From Flavobacteriaceae bacterium PS02338 (GTDB lineage: Bacteria > Bacteroidota > Bacteroidia > Sphingobacteriales > Sphingobacteriaceae): 64,000 nucleotides of DNA. The position numbers were made by a program, and so were the translations under genes. Under the pieces are notes generated by a model. The model was not told the DNA's origin, did no database searches, and saw only the letters and a list, made by a program, of their open reading frames with translations. Where the stretch lies: NCBI GenBank assembly GCA_029959615.1, contig JASCOD010000004.1, positions 186,001 through 250,000 on the forward strand, read 5' to 3'. Each line of letters opens with the position of its first letter. Position 1 is the first letter of the stretch. This document shows, in pieces, positions 40,286-48,394 of the stretch.

Positions 40286-43200
40286 TTACTTAAAATTCCT
40301 GCCATCATGAAAAGCTTTGTCGCCCATGGTAGGAGGGATATTCCTAGTTTTGGCGCCATGAAGTTGTTGTAATAAACCATTGTAGTTATAACAACGTTGC
40401 ATCACAATGTGTACCACTTGCCCTTCACGCTGCACCTTGCCTTCTACCATCAATAATTTAGAACCCAAAATTTCCTTTCGGAAAGTGTTGAACAACTTTT
40501 GATAAACCACCAAATTGGCAATTCCAGTTTCATCCTCAATGGTAATGAAACAAATTCCGCTGGCGGTTCCCGGTCGCTGTCTTACTAAAATTAGCCCTGC
40601 TACTTTTACGCTTGCGCCATCTGTTAATTCGTTTGCTGCTTTTGTACTGGCAATATGCATCAAGTTTAACTCATGACGAATAAAACTTACTGGGTGCGCT
40701 TTGAGCGAAAGTCCAGTATGGGCATAATCGTGTACCACATGCTCTGATTTTGGCATTAGCGGCAGCTCAATTTGCGCTTCATGTTGGCTATTATCAGCTT
40801 TGCCTTCAAATAAAGCAATAGGTCTGTCGTGCAGTGCGCTGATTTGCCAAAGTGCAGCTCTTCTATCCATACCCATTGACAGAAAAGCATCTGCATCTGC
40901 CAATTTTTCTAAAGTGCTTTGGGCAATGCCGATCTCTCGTAAACTACTTAGGCTGTTATAACCCGATTGGCGATGTTTGACGATGATATTCATCTCTTCT
41001 TCGGATAAACCTTTTGCCTGTCTGAAGCCCAATCTGACAGTAAAGAATTTATCTGTTTTATCTTCTAAAGTGTTGTTCCATTCGGAATGATTGATGTCTA
41101 CAGGTAAAACCGTTACGCCATGATTTTGGGCGTCAATCACAATTTGTGCAGGCTGATAAAATCCCATAGGCAAGCTATTGAGCAATGCTACAGCAAAAAC
41201 ATCGGGGTAAAAACATTTGATGTAACTAGAAATGTAAACTAATAAAGCAAAACTGGCTGCATGACTTTCGGGGAATCCATATCCTCCAAAACCTTCTATT
41301 TGCTTGAAGAGACGTTCGGCAAAATCGGGTTCGTAGCCTTTTTTGGCCATACCTTCAAGTAGCTTTTTTCTGAAATCGGTTACTTTGCCTACCGCTTTGA
41401 AAGTAGCCATGCTTCTTCTCAATTCATCGGCTTCTGTAGGTGTAAACCCAGCGGCAACAATGGCTACTTCCATGGCCTGTTCTTGGAAAAGTGGTACGCC
41501 GTATGTTTTCCCTAATATTGCTCTAAGTTCTTCTGATGGGAATTCTACTTTTTCCTCTCCATTCCTTCTTCTTAGGTATGGATGAACCATATTTCCTTGT
41601 ATCGGTCCAGGGCGAACAATGGCTACTTCAATTACCAAGTCATAAAATGTTTTAGGTTTTAGTCGAGGTAGCATTGACATTTGAGCACGGCTTTCGATTT
41701 GAAAAACGCCCAAAGTATCGGCTTTGCTAATCATTTCATAAACCTTAGGGTCTTCTTGTGGTACGTTGGCTAAAGTGTAATCTTGATGGTAATGCTTTTT
41801 TGCTAAGGTAAAGGCCTTGCGAATGCAAGTTAACATTCCGAGAGCTAGTACATCTACTTTTAGGAAACCCAGGGCTTCGATATCATCCTTGTTCCATTCT
41901 ATACAGGTACGGTTTTCCATACGGGCATTTAGTGTAGGGCATAAATCGGTGAGCTTGCCTTGGGTAATGATGAACCCGCCTGTGTGCTGTCCTAACTGAC
42001 GAGGGAAGCCAACCATTTGAGCCGTAAGTTCTAAGGTTTTTTTGAGCAAAGGATCATCGGGATTTAGTCCATGAGCAATCAAACGGTCTCGGTCAAAACC
42101 TTCTTCATAATGGCTACTTACCGTTGCCGATAAAATATTGAGTGTATCAGCCGATAGGCCCATTGCTTTGCCCACATCTCTTACGGCACCTTTGCTGTGT
42201 AACTGCGTTACGGTAGCTACAATAGCAGCACGGTCTCTGCCATATTTTTCATAGATATATTGCATGACTTCCTCTCGTCGTTCGTGTTCAAAATCTACAT
42301 CTATATCGGGTGGTTCATTACGAGCATCGGACATGAAACGGGCAAAAAGCAAATCAATTTCCATAGGATCTACCGAAGTAATTCCTAGGCAGTAGCAAAT
42401 TACAGAATTGGCTGCAGAGCCTCTGCCTTGGCAAAGGATACCACGGCTACGAGCGAAACGTACGAAATCATAAACGGTTAAAAAGTAAGAAGCATAGTTT
42501 TTGCGACCTATAAATTCCAACTCGTAATTAATAGAATTGATTACCTTTTCGGGTATACCATCAGAAAATTTTTCTTCTGCACCTTTCCAAGCTAAATAGG
42601 TCAATTCCTCTTGGGGTGTTCTGCCTTCGCTGGTCAGCTCTTCGGGATAAACATATTTCAGTTCATCCAAAGAAAATTGGCATTTCTCTGCAATTTGGAT
42701 GGTGTTTTCAATCGCTTGGGGATATTGCCTGAACAAGCGATGCATTTCTTCTACTGATTTTAAATGCCGCTCTGCATTTTCATGTAGCTTGTAGCCCGCA
42801 GTGTGGATGGTGCATTTTTCTCTTACGCAAGTCAACACATCTTGCAGTTGCCTACGTTTCGGTTCGTGATAGTGCACATCATTGGTCGCTGCCAAAGGGA
42901 TGTTGAGCTTTTCGCTCAATTGTGCTAAACGGAACATTCTTTTTTGGTCTAATCCGGTATAAGTTCGGTTGATGGCTAGATAGAAATGATTGCCTAAAGC
43001 CTTTTTATACTGTTGTAGATGTGTTTTAAAATCAACTTCGAAATCAAAATTTTCATTTAAGGAAATAGGTGCAATGGCAATGAACAGTATATCTGTTTGA
43101 TGTGCCCAAATATCTGCTTGGTAAAGGTGGCATTTCCCTTTCTCAGTTCTGCTGTTGCCTAAACTTAGCAAAGCAGATAAATTACTGTAGCCGTTTTTGT

Positions 43201-43441
43201 TAATCGGATAAGCTAATAATGATGGGCCGTCTAATAAATCTAATCTACAAGCAGGGATCAATTTGATGTGATGTTTTCTCGCAATCACATGTGCACGAAC
43301 AATGCCTGCCAAGCTATTTCTATCTGTAATGGCAATTTTAGGGTAGCCTAGTTCAACTGCTTTTGCAACCAATTCTTCTGGGTGTGATGCACCTTGTAAG
43401 AAGCTGAAATTGCTGGTGGTTTGGAGTTCTATGTAGGTCAT
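40286..43441 (-). CDS. dnaE2: Error-prone DNA polymerase III alpha (DnaE2/ImuC)
   Basis: 1051 residues, the usual DnaE2 size. PHP domain at the N-terminus (MTYIELQTTSNFSFLQGASH, IAITDRNSLAGIVRAH, DVHYHEPKRRQL), palm with catalytic aspartates in PPDIDVDFEHERREEVMQY, QLGQHTGGFIIT, FLKVDVLALGML, YGVPLFQEQAMEVAI, then helix-hairpin-helix and OB domain (VAGLILVRQRPGTASGICFITIEDETG). It lacks the C-terminal clamp region of the replicative DnaE. It is the translesion polymerase of the ImuA-ImuB-DnaE2 mutasome, encoded just downstream of imuB with a 218-bp gap holding a repeat. Confidence 0.95.
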   Translation of the reverse strand: MTYIELQTTSNFSFLQGASHPEELVAKAVELGYPKIAITDRNSLAGIVRAHVIARKHHIKLIPACRLDLLDGPSLLAYPINKNGYSNLSALLSLGNSRTEKGKCHLYQADIWAHQTDILFIAIAPISLNENFDFEVDFKTHLQQYKKALGNHFYLAINRTYTGLDQKRMFRLAQLSEKLNIPLAATNDVHYHEPKRRQLQDVLTCVREKCTIHTAGYKLHENAERHLKSVEEMHRLFRQYPQAIENTIQIAEKCQFSLDELKYVYPEELTSEGRTPQEELTYLAWKGAEEKFSDGIPEKVINSINYELEFIGRKNYASYFLTVYDFVRFARSRGILCQGRGSAANSVICYCLGITSVDPMEIDLLFARFMSDARNEPPDIDVDFEHERREEVMQYIYEKYGRDRAAIVATVTQLHSKGAVRDVGKAMGLSADTLNILSATVSSHYEEGFDRDRLIAHGLNPDDPLLKKTLELTAQMVGFPRQLGQHTGGFIITQGKLTDLCPTLNARMENRTCIEWNKDDIEALGFLKVDVLALGMLTCIRKAFTLAKKHYHQDYTLANVPQEDPKVYEMISKADTLGVFQIESRAQMSMLPRLKPKTFYDLVIEVAIVRPGPIQGNMVHPYLRRRNGEEKVEFPSEELRAILGKTYGVPLFQEQAMEVAIVAAGFTPTEADELRRSMATFKAVGKVTDFRKKLLEGMAKKGYEPDFAERLFKQIEGFGGYGFPESHAASFALLVYISSYIKCFYPDVFAVALLNSLPMGFYQPAQIVIDAQNHGVTVLPVDINHSEWNNTLEDKTDKFFTVRLGFRQAKGLSEEEMNIIVKHRQSGYNSLSSLREIGIAQSTLEKLADADAFLSMGMDRRAALWQISALHDRPIALFEGKADNSQHEAQIELPLMPKSEHVVHDYAHTGLSLKAHPVSFIRHELNLMHIASTKAANELTDGASVKVAGLILVRQRPGTASGICFITIEDETGIANLVVYQKLFNTFRKEILGSKLLMVEGKVQREGQVVHIVMQRCYNYNGLLQQLHGAKTRNIPPTMGDKAFHDGRNFK

Positions 43442-43462
43442 AAGCGGATGTTTATATTTTAT

Positions 43463-43546
43463 TCCTCCCCCTTAACTCCCTCCAAAGGGGGACATATAGT
43501 GCTTTAAGCATTTTGCATATTCCTCTCTTTAAGGGGGTAGGGAAAG
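43463..43546. repeat. Palindromic repeat, family D (copy 2)
   Basis: ACTCCCTCCAAAGGGGGACA and, 40 nt on, CTCTCTTTAAGGGGGTAG, in the same order and spacing as the copy at 8289-8376. It interrupts the imuB-dnaE2 spacing. Confidence 0.8.
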
Positions 43547-43569
43547 ATAGTTTTCTTAATATTTTCAGT

Positions 43570-43612
43570 ATTCGTAATCCTGTTTAAATCGGATTGCAAA
43601 TCCCGAAGAGCG
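43570..43612. repeat. Small palindrome near imuB
   Basis: TTCGTAATCCTGTTTAAATC and GGATTGCAAATCCCGAAGAG: AATCC/GGATT pairs recur, giving a small hairpin. Second repeat in the same gap; kind not identified. Confidence 0.45.
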
Positions 43613-43659
43613 GATGGCTGATAGTTCATAGGCAAATAGCTATTAACTATCAACCTAAT

Positions 43660-45153
43660 TCAAGCAAAAAATCCATGAATAAACCACTGCGCGGTAATTT
43701 TGCTGTCGTAATGACCTGATCTAAATAGCCAATAGCGTTGTCCTTTTTCATCTTCTACCTGATAATAATCTCGATGTTTTCCTTCGCTTAACCACCATTC
43801 CTGTTCAATTCTTTCTGGCCCATCAGCTTTTGCGATACGATGTATTTCGCCTTTATAGGTAAATGTCATTGGTGGATAATCTGGAATGGGTACACTCACT
43901 TGGATCGGTTCTGGTTGGTTAAGCAGCACCGTTGGGCGAGGCTTGTGCATAGGCCATTCGGTTTCTGGTTGTTCTTTAAGATCGGTTACTGCTTTGATGC
44001 TGTTTTCAGGCCAATGATGCTCTTGTGGCAGATATCGCCTAATGGCATTTTTACCAGCTTTAATACTAATTCGATCCAATAGCTCTGCAATTTCTCCTAA
44101 ATCAGTTTGTGCTTGAGCTTGCCAAAGTGCTTCCTGTTGCTTCGCCAATGCTTCTACTTTGGTAATTTCCATGATAAAAAGTTCGATGCCTAAATCTGGT
44201 TCAATCTGCTTGATTTTAAGCTCGAACAATTTAAAAAGATGCTTGATATGGATGGAAGGTTGGTTGGTACCAATGCTGATCTGTTGTAGTTTACCATCTA
44301 GGCGAAAAGTGCTTAGCGTAGCACTTCTAATACCGACATCTTCTTTCTGTAGCCTAGCGCATAAGTTTTCCAGTAAATTCTCAATGGCAATTTCAATTCC
44401 TTTTGCCGTTTGAATGGGCTCTAGGCAATGCAACCTTTCTTGATAGGGACTAGGTTCAGTAATAGGTTCAAAAGCTTCGGGTTTATGGCCTAAAGCTTGC
44501 CCAATTCGCACATTAATTTCATCTCCAAAACGCCTGCGAAGGGTAGAAGGAGCAATGTGTATAAAACTATCAATGCTATGAAACCCCAGTTTGGCCAAAC
44601 GTTGCAAGGTGGCTTCTTCTAGCCGTAATGCCTTTGGAGGTAAGTTCAATAAATGAGATAACTGTTCATCGGGTTTTGCAATCTGACCTTTGGTATAATG
44701 TGCTATGGCCCATGCTGCACCTAAAGTATCAGCTATGCCTATTTTGATATGGTATTTATTGGCGAAATGTTCGGTGATTTCTTTTACATGCTGTTCTTCA
44801 CTTTTCCATACCGTACAACCTGTAATGTCTAGGAATAACCCATCTGGGGAATTGAGAGCTACATGTGGCGTATAGCGAATAAACCACTCGGCCATTGCCT
44901 TAAGCAACTTTTGTTCTTTTTGAGCATGAAATTTGAAGGTTTGTAAAGAAGGTAGGATAATTCTCGCATCAGCTAAAGGTATATTTGGCCGTAAGCCCTG
45001 GTGTTGTGCCTCATAACTAATGTTCACAATCATTTGTTTATTGCGCTCCTGTGTAATCAATGCATAAGCTTGCCCCTTCAGCTCTTCTTGTCTAATAGCC
45101 ATTTGGTCGGTAACCAAATAAGGAAACCATATCATTAAATACCTTTTGCTCAT
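43660..45153 (-). CDS. imuB: ImuB, Y-family polymerase-like mutasome protein
   Basis: 497 residues: MSKRYLMIWFPYLVTDQMAI at the start where true Y-family polymerases have a catalytic Asp-rich motif; here it is replaced (no DxD), and in the second position DGLFLDITGC lacks the SIDE-type pair. So it is an inactive-polymerase scaffold as expected for ImuB. The helix-hairpin-helix (ALRLEEATLQRLAKLGFHSI) and little-finger regions follow, then a C-terminal extension (about 100 residues) that in other ImuBs binds the clamp and DnaE2. The stop of imuA overlaps its start (ATGA). Confidence 0.93.
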   Translation of the reverse strand: MSKRYLMIWFPYLVTDQMAIRQEELKGQAYALITQERNKQMIVNISYEAQHQGLRPNIPLADARIILPSLQTFKFHAQKEQKLLKAMAEWFIRYTPHVALNSPDGLFLDITGCTVWKSEEQHVKEITEHFANKYHIKIGIADTLGAAWAIAHYTKGQIAKPDEQLSHLLNLPPKALRLEEATLQRLAKLGFHSIDSFIHIAPSTLRRRFGDEINVRIGQALGHKPEAFEPITEPSPYQERLHCLEPIQTAKGIEIAIENLLENLCARLQKEDVGIRSATLSTFRLDGKLQQISIGTNQPSIHIKHLFKLFELKIKQIEPDLGIELFIMEITKVEALAKQQEALWQAQAQTDLGEIAELLDRISIKAGKNAIRRYLPQEHHWPENSIKAVTDLKEQPETEWPMHKPRPTVLLNQPEPIQVSVPIPDYPPMTFTYKGEIHRIAKADGPERIEQEWWLSEGKHRDYYQVEDEKGQRYWLFRSGHYDSKITAQWFIHGFFA

Positions 45154-45884
45154 GAGCCAATAGCTTGATGGGTAAATGGATAGGTATTTACAGTCTCAAC
45201 GACAGCTAATTGCCCATGATAATAAGCCACGGTACAGCTTGCCGTATTGCCATTACGTACCTTCAACAGATTTACTTGCCATTTAGAAAAACCTACGCCA
45301 GGCAAGTGTTCTTCATTTTCGCTTGCTACTGGTTTAATTTGCCATCTTGCAGCACAAGCAGTGGCATTAATGCGTTCGGTTTGGGTACGCAGAATAAAAC
45401 CGGTAACCTTACTTTTCTCTACAGTAAGTTGTAAACGTTGCGATTGAGCAAAAGTAATGTCTTCCAATTCGCTAATTACGCCACTCAAATTTTTGCATTT
45501 TAAAGCTTCTTCGGTTGCCCAAAGTATATCTTTTTGTTTCACAAGATTGATGAAAATAATTTGATGTGGCTGTATGCCGAATTTTTTTAAGCCTACTGGA
45601 AATAGTTGTCGTTGCTTGCCTATCCATATGTAAATACCGTTTTGATTGTTCAATTTAGTAAGCACCCCACTAATGAACGCACTTGTACAAGCTGTGTGTT
45701 CTGGCTTTTCACTCACAAACTCATGGATAGTACCAGTAGGGAAGGTGTGGTTAGGGAAATTATTCTCTAAAGCTCTTAAGCCTAATTTGGTTTGAGTGTA
45801 TTCAGTCTTTGTCTTAAAGCCCTCTAAATCGAGAATTTCACGTTGGAGGCGTTCGATAATGATTTGTTTAAGGGATCTTTGCAT
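45150..45884 (-). CDS. imuA: ImuA (SulA/RecA-like mutasome protein)
   Basis: 244 residues with a RecA-like core but without a complete Walker A motif: TFPTGTIHEFVSEKPEHTACTSAFISGVLTKL, GIYIWIGKQRQLFPVGLKKFGIQPHQIIFINLVKQKDILW, LSGVISELEDITFAQSQRLQLTVEKSKVTGFILRT. This is the ImuA pattern found upstream of imuB. It helps the mutasome in SOS-type mutagenesis. A perfect palindrome sits 4 nt before its ATG. First gene of an imuA-imuB-dnaE2 operon. Confidence 0.9.
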   Translation of the reverse strand: MQRSLKQIIIERLQREILDLEGFKTKTEYTQTKLGLRALENNFPNHTFPTGTIHEFVSEKPEHTACTSAFISGVLTKLNNQNGIYIWIGKQRQLFPVGLKKFGIQPHQIIFINLVKQKDILWATEEALKCKNLSGVISELEDITFAQSQRLQLTVEKSKVTGFILRTQTERINATACAARWQIKPVASENEEHLPGVGFSKWQVNLLKVRNGNTASCTVAYYHGQLAVVETVNTYPFTHQAIGS

Positions 45885-45887
45885 TTC

Positions 45888-45912
45888 TTTTTACTAAAAT
45901 ATTTAGTAAAAA
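45888..45912. promoter_or_regulatory. Perfect palindrome upstream of imuA (probable damage operator)
   Basis: TTTTTACTAAA-ATA-TTTAGTAAAAA: 11-bp arms, 3-nt spacer, 3 nt from the imuA ATG. A further TTAGTA half-site is at 45924. The position would block the ribosome site or promoter. A LexA-like or XRE/S24 repressor is the natural candidate; none is encoded in this window. Confidence 0.6.
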
Positions 45913-46240
45913 TAATAAAAATATTAGTATTTAAAATTGTTGTTGAAAAAATAGGCTTCTTTAATCTAAGAAACTCAGTAGTACCATTAGGTGAACCGTG
46001 GATTTGATGTGGATTTGAGGCGGAGTAGATGTGGAGTAGACGTGGACTTGAGAAATAAATCAATGAGGAGTTTATTTAGGAAAGAGAGTAGCCAAAGATA
46101 GGTAATTATGGCTGCCTAACAAAGCTTAATCTCACTCTCCAGTAAAACCGCTCTTAAAAAAGAGGTCGTAAAATGGTAGAGTTTTGACTGGTCATCTTAT
46201 GATGTAAGAAGGGAGTTATTTAAATAGAAGTTTTCTATTG

Positions 46241-46402
46241 CCTGTTGTGCATTTTGGAAATTTAGCCACAGATGAAATACGTATATGAATTTTATAAAAT
46301 TGATTTTTTTGAATTAAATCCATTATTTAACGGTGACATTCCAGTTAAATAATGTTTAAGAATAATAAAAATCTGTGCATCTGTGGCTAAATGCACAACA
46401 GG
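46241..46402. repeat. Dispersed palindromic repeat, family F (copy 2)
   Basis: 162 bp with a perfect 14-nt terminal inverted repeat CCTGTTGTGCATTT / AAATGCACAACAGG, inner TTTAGCCACAGATG / CATCTGTGGCTAAA, and a core hairpin CATTATTTAAC / GTTAAATAATG. Copy 1 is at 28405-28568. The remaining 45885-46507 gap holds the imuA palindrome, short GTGGA(T/G)TTG-like direct repeats at 46000-46050, and nothing else recognised. Confidence 0.85.
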
Positions 46403-46507
46403 TTTTCTATTATCTTATGATGGAATTTACTTTTTTTTTCTAAATTCATCTTCTGTACGGTGGGCTGCCACTGTAAAAACCAACTGAAGATTTTCCGATC
46501 CTATTAG

Positions 46508-47047
46508 ATGAGTACATCACCAAGAGAAGCAGATTTATGGCTAAGTGTGTGTAAAGGAAGTATAGATGCCTTTAACCTGCTTTTTAAAGAGCATCATAGG
46601 TCTTTGTGTATAAGTGCTTTGGTGATACTAAAAAATGAAAAGATAGCGGAAGATATTGTACAGGATGTTTTTTTGAAAGTATGGACGAAGAAGGAAGAGA
46701 TAAAAGACATTAACAATATTGTTGGCTATCTATATACTTCTGTAAGGAATGCCTGCTTTGATGAGCTTAGAAAAACTAGGTTTACCGAAGATATTATAGA
46801 GGTTGAGCTTAGCGACCAAGCCTTAGACCCATTTCACTCTGTACAAATTAAGGAATTAGGAAAACATCTGAAAGAAGCTTCGGAAAGTTTGCCAGGCCAA
46901 TGCCGTGAAATTTTTGAGTTAGTACATATTGATGGAAAGAAGTATCAAGAAGTTGCCGATCAATTAGGGATTAGTATTAACACTGTAAAAACACAATTGA
47001 AAAGGGCGCTTGTTAAAATGAGAGGCATAATGGAAAAATATCGATGA
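46508..47047 (+). CDS. ECF RNA polymerase sigma factor (FecI-like, sigma-70 family)
   Basis: 179 residues: region 2 (SIDAFNLLFKEHHRSLCISALVILKNEKIAEDIVQDVFLKVWTK, YTSVRNACFDEL) and region 4 (LPGQCREIFELVHIDGKKYQEVADQLGISINTVKTQLKRALVKM). This size and order are typical of ECF factors paired with FecR anti-sigma proteins and STN-type SusC receptors in Bacteroidota. The FecR gene follows 54 nt later. It likely directs transcription of the SusC/SusD operon at 48.4 kb on signal from the receptor. Confidence 0.95.
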   Translation: MSTSPREADLWLSVCKGSIDAFNLLFKEHHRSLCISALVILKNEKIAEDIVQDVFLKVWTKKEEIKDINNIVGYLYTSVRNACFDELRKTRFTEDIIEVELSDQALDPFHSVQIKELGKHLKEASESLPGQCREIFELVHIDGKKYQEVADQLGISINTVKTQLKRALVKMRGIMEKYR

Positions 47048-47101
47048 CCTTTGTCACCCGAAAATAAATGATTAACGTCTTACTGTTTAAAAGAAAATTA
47101 T

Positions 47102-48256
47102 TTGGAGCCGCTTAACGAAAATATTGAAGATCTAATTGCCGATAAATTGAGTGGGCAGATTACGTCTGAGGATGATGAATTGTTAGGGAGACTTATTGCT
47201 CAAGATGAACGTATTCGTAAGCAATGGGAAGATTCTCTGGCTTTAGTTTCGTTTTATAAAGCAGTGCACAAAGCCGAGGAAATAGACGATGATAAAGCTT
47301 GGGAAAGTTTAGTGTCAAAAATAGAGACAAAAGAAGTTCCTGTGAGTAAAATAGCATTCAAGTCTTTTGATCGCAAATGGTTTGTGGCTGCGGGTCTATT
47401 GGTGCCTTTGTTATTGGCAGCTCTGTGGTTTGGACTATTTAAAAGTAACAAGCAGTTTGGCGAAAAACATGCTAAGCAGAAAGAATTTATTGAGGTTACT
47501 TTAGGTGACGGCTCAACTTATACTTTGGAAGGGAATAAAGAAATCAACACTGGCGAGATCCGCTTTGATTCTAAATCGGCACAGCATCTGGGTGAGAAGG
47601 GTAAAGTAAGGAAGAATGAGATCATTACCCTGTCTATACCTAAAGGAAAAACTTACGCTGTGGTATTGGATGATGGTACCTCTATCAAAATCAATAGTGC
47701 TTCTATACTTAAATTTCCGCTATTTTTTGAGGGCAATACTAGAGAAATACAATTGGATGGAGAGGCTTATTTTGAAGTTGCTAAGCAAAAAAGCAAGCCA
47801 TTTATCGTTAAAACTTCTGAAATGAACGTAAAAGTGCTTGGTACTAAGTTTAACGTAAATACTTATCCTGGTAACGACGCCCAAGCTTCTCTTGTAGAGG
47901 GCAGTGTATCTGTTAGCGGCCATGCATCAACAAAAGAGTTCTTGATTAAGCCAGGTTATGCAGCTATAAAAAGAAGTAATGGAGCCATTTTGGCCGAACC
48001 ATTCGCTACCGATCAGGTATTGTCTTGGTTACAGGGTACTTATTATTTCAATAATATGCCATTGCGTGAAATTGTTAATATTACCAATAGGGCAACTGGT
48101 GAGGATCTTTATATTACCGATTCTAAGATTGCCAATTATAGGTTTTCTGGAGCTCTAGAAACTGATAAACCTATTAAGGTTTTACTAGAAAACATCAAAT
48201 CATCATCTTCTTCTATTCAATACACTGTTAAGGATGGAAGAGTTGAACTTTATTGA
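47102..48256 (+). CDS. FecR-family anti-sigma factor
   Basis: 384 residues. No ATG is present near the start; TTG at 47102 (LEPLNENIEDLIADKLSGQI read as Met) is the only sensible codon after an in-frame stop at 47069. The N-terminal cytosolic anti-sigma part (residues 1-85), one membrane helix (WFVAAGLLVPLLLAALWFGLF, about 88-108), the FecR domain (KGKTYAVVLDDGTSIKINSASILKFP, GEAYFEVAKQKSKPFIVKT, VKVLGTKFNVNTYPG), and DUF4974 at the C-terminus (ATDQVLSWLQGTYYFNNMPLREIVN). It holds the ECF factor until the SusC STN domain signals. Confidence 0.93.
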   Translation: MEPLNENIEDLIADKLSGQITSEDDELLGRLIAQDERIRKQWEDSLALVSFYKAVHKAEEIDDDKAWESLVSKIETKEVPVSKIAFKSFDRKWFVAAGLLVPLLLAALWFGLFKSNKQFGEKHAKQKEFIEVTLGDGSTYTLEGNKEINTGEIRFDSKSAQHLGEKGKVRKNEIITLSIPKGKTYAVVLDDGTSIKINSASILKFPLFFEGNTREIQLDGEAYFEVAKQKSKPFIVKTSEMNVKVLGTKFNVNTYPGNDAQASLVEGSVSVSGHASTKEFLIKPGYAAIKRSNGAILAEPFATDQVLSWLQGTYYFNNMPLREIVNITNRATGEDLYITDSKIANYRFSGALETDKPIKVLLENIKSSSSSIQYTVKDGRVELY

Positions 48257-48394
48257 TTTTCATATTTTCTGGTCAATTAGTTTCGTGAAAACTTCTGAAT
48301 AGAAGGCTTTTTTTCTTTTTTTATAAAAAAAATATTTTTTGTCACCCTTTATTAGATTAGTTGCGTCTATATACAAACAACCAACAATCTAAAT

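Noticed and set aside
45824..46063. 79-codon minus frame upstream of imuA
   Set aside because: It spans the palindromic operator and the start region of imuA in another frame; no family or ribosome support.
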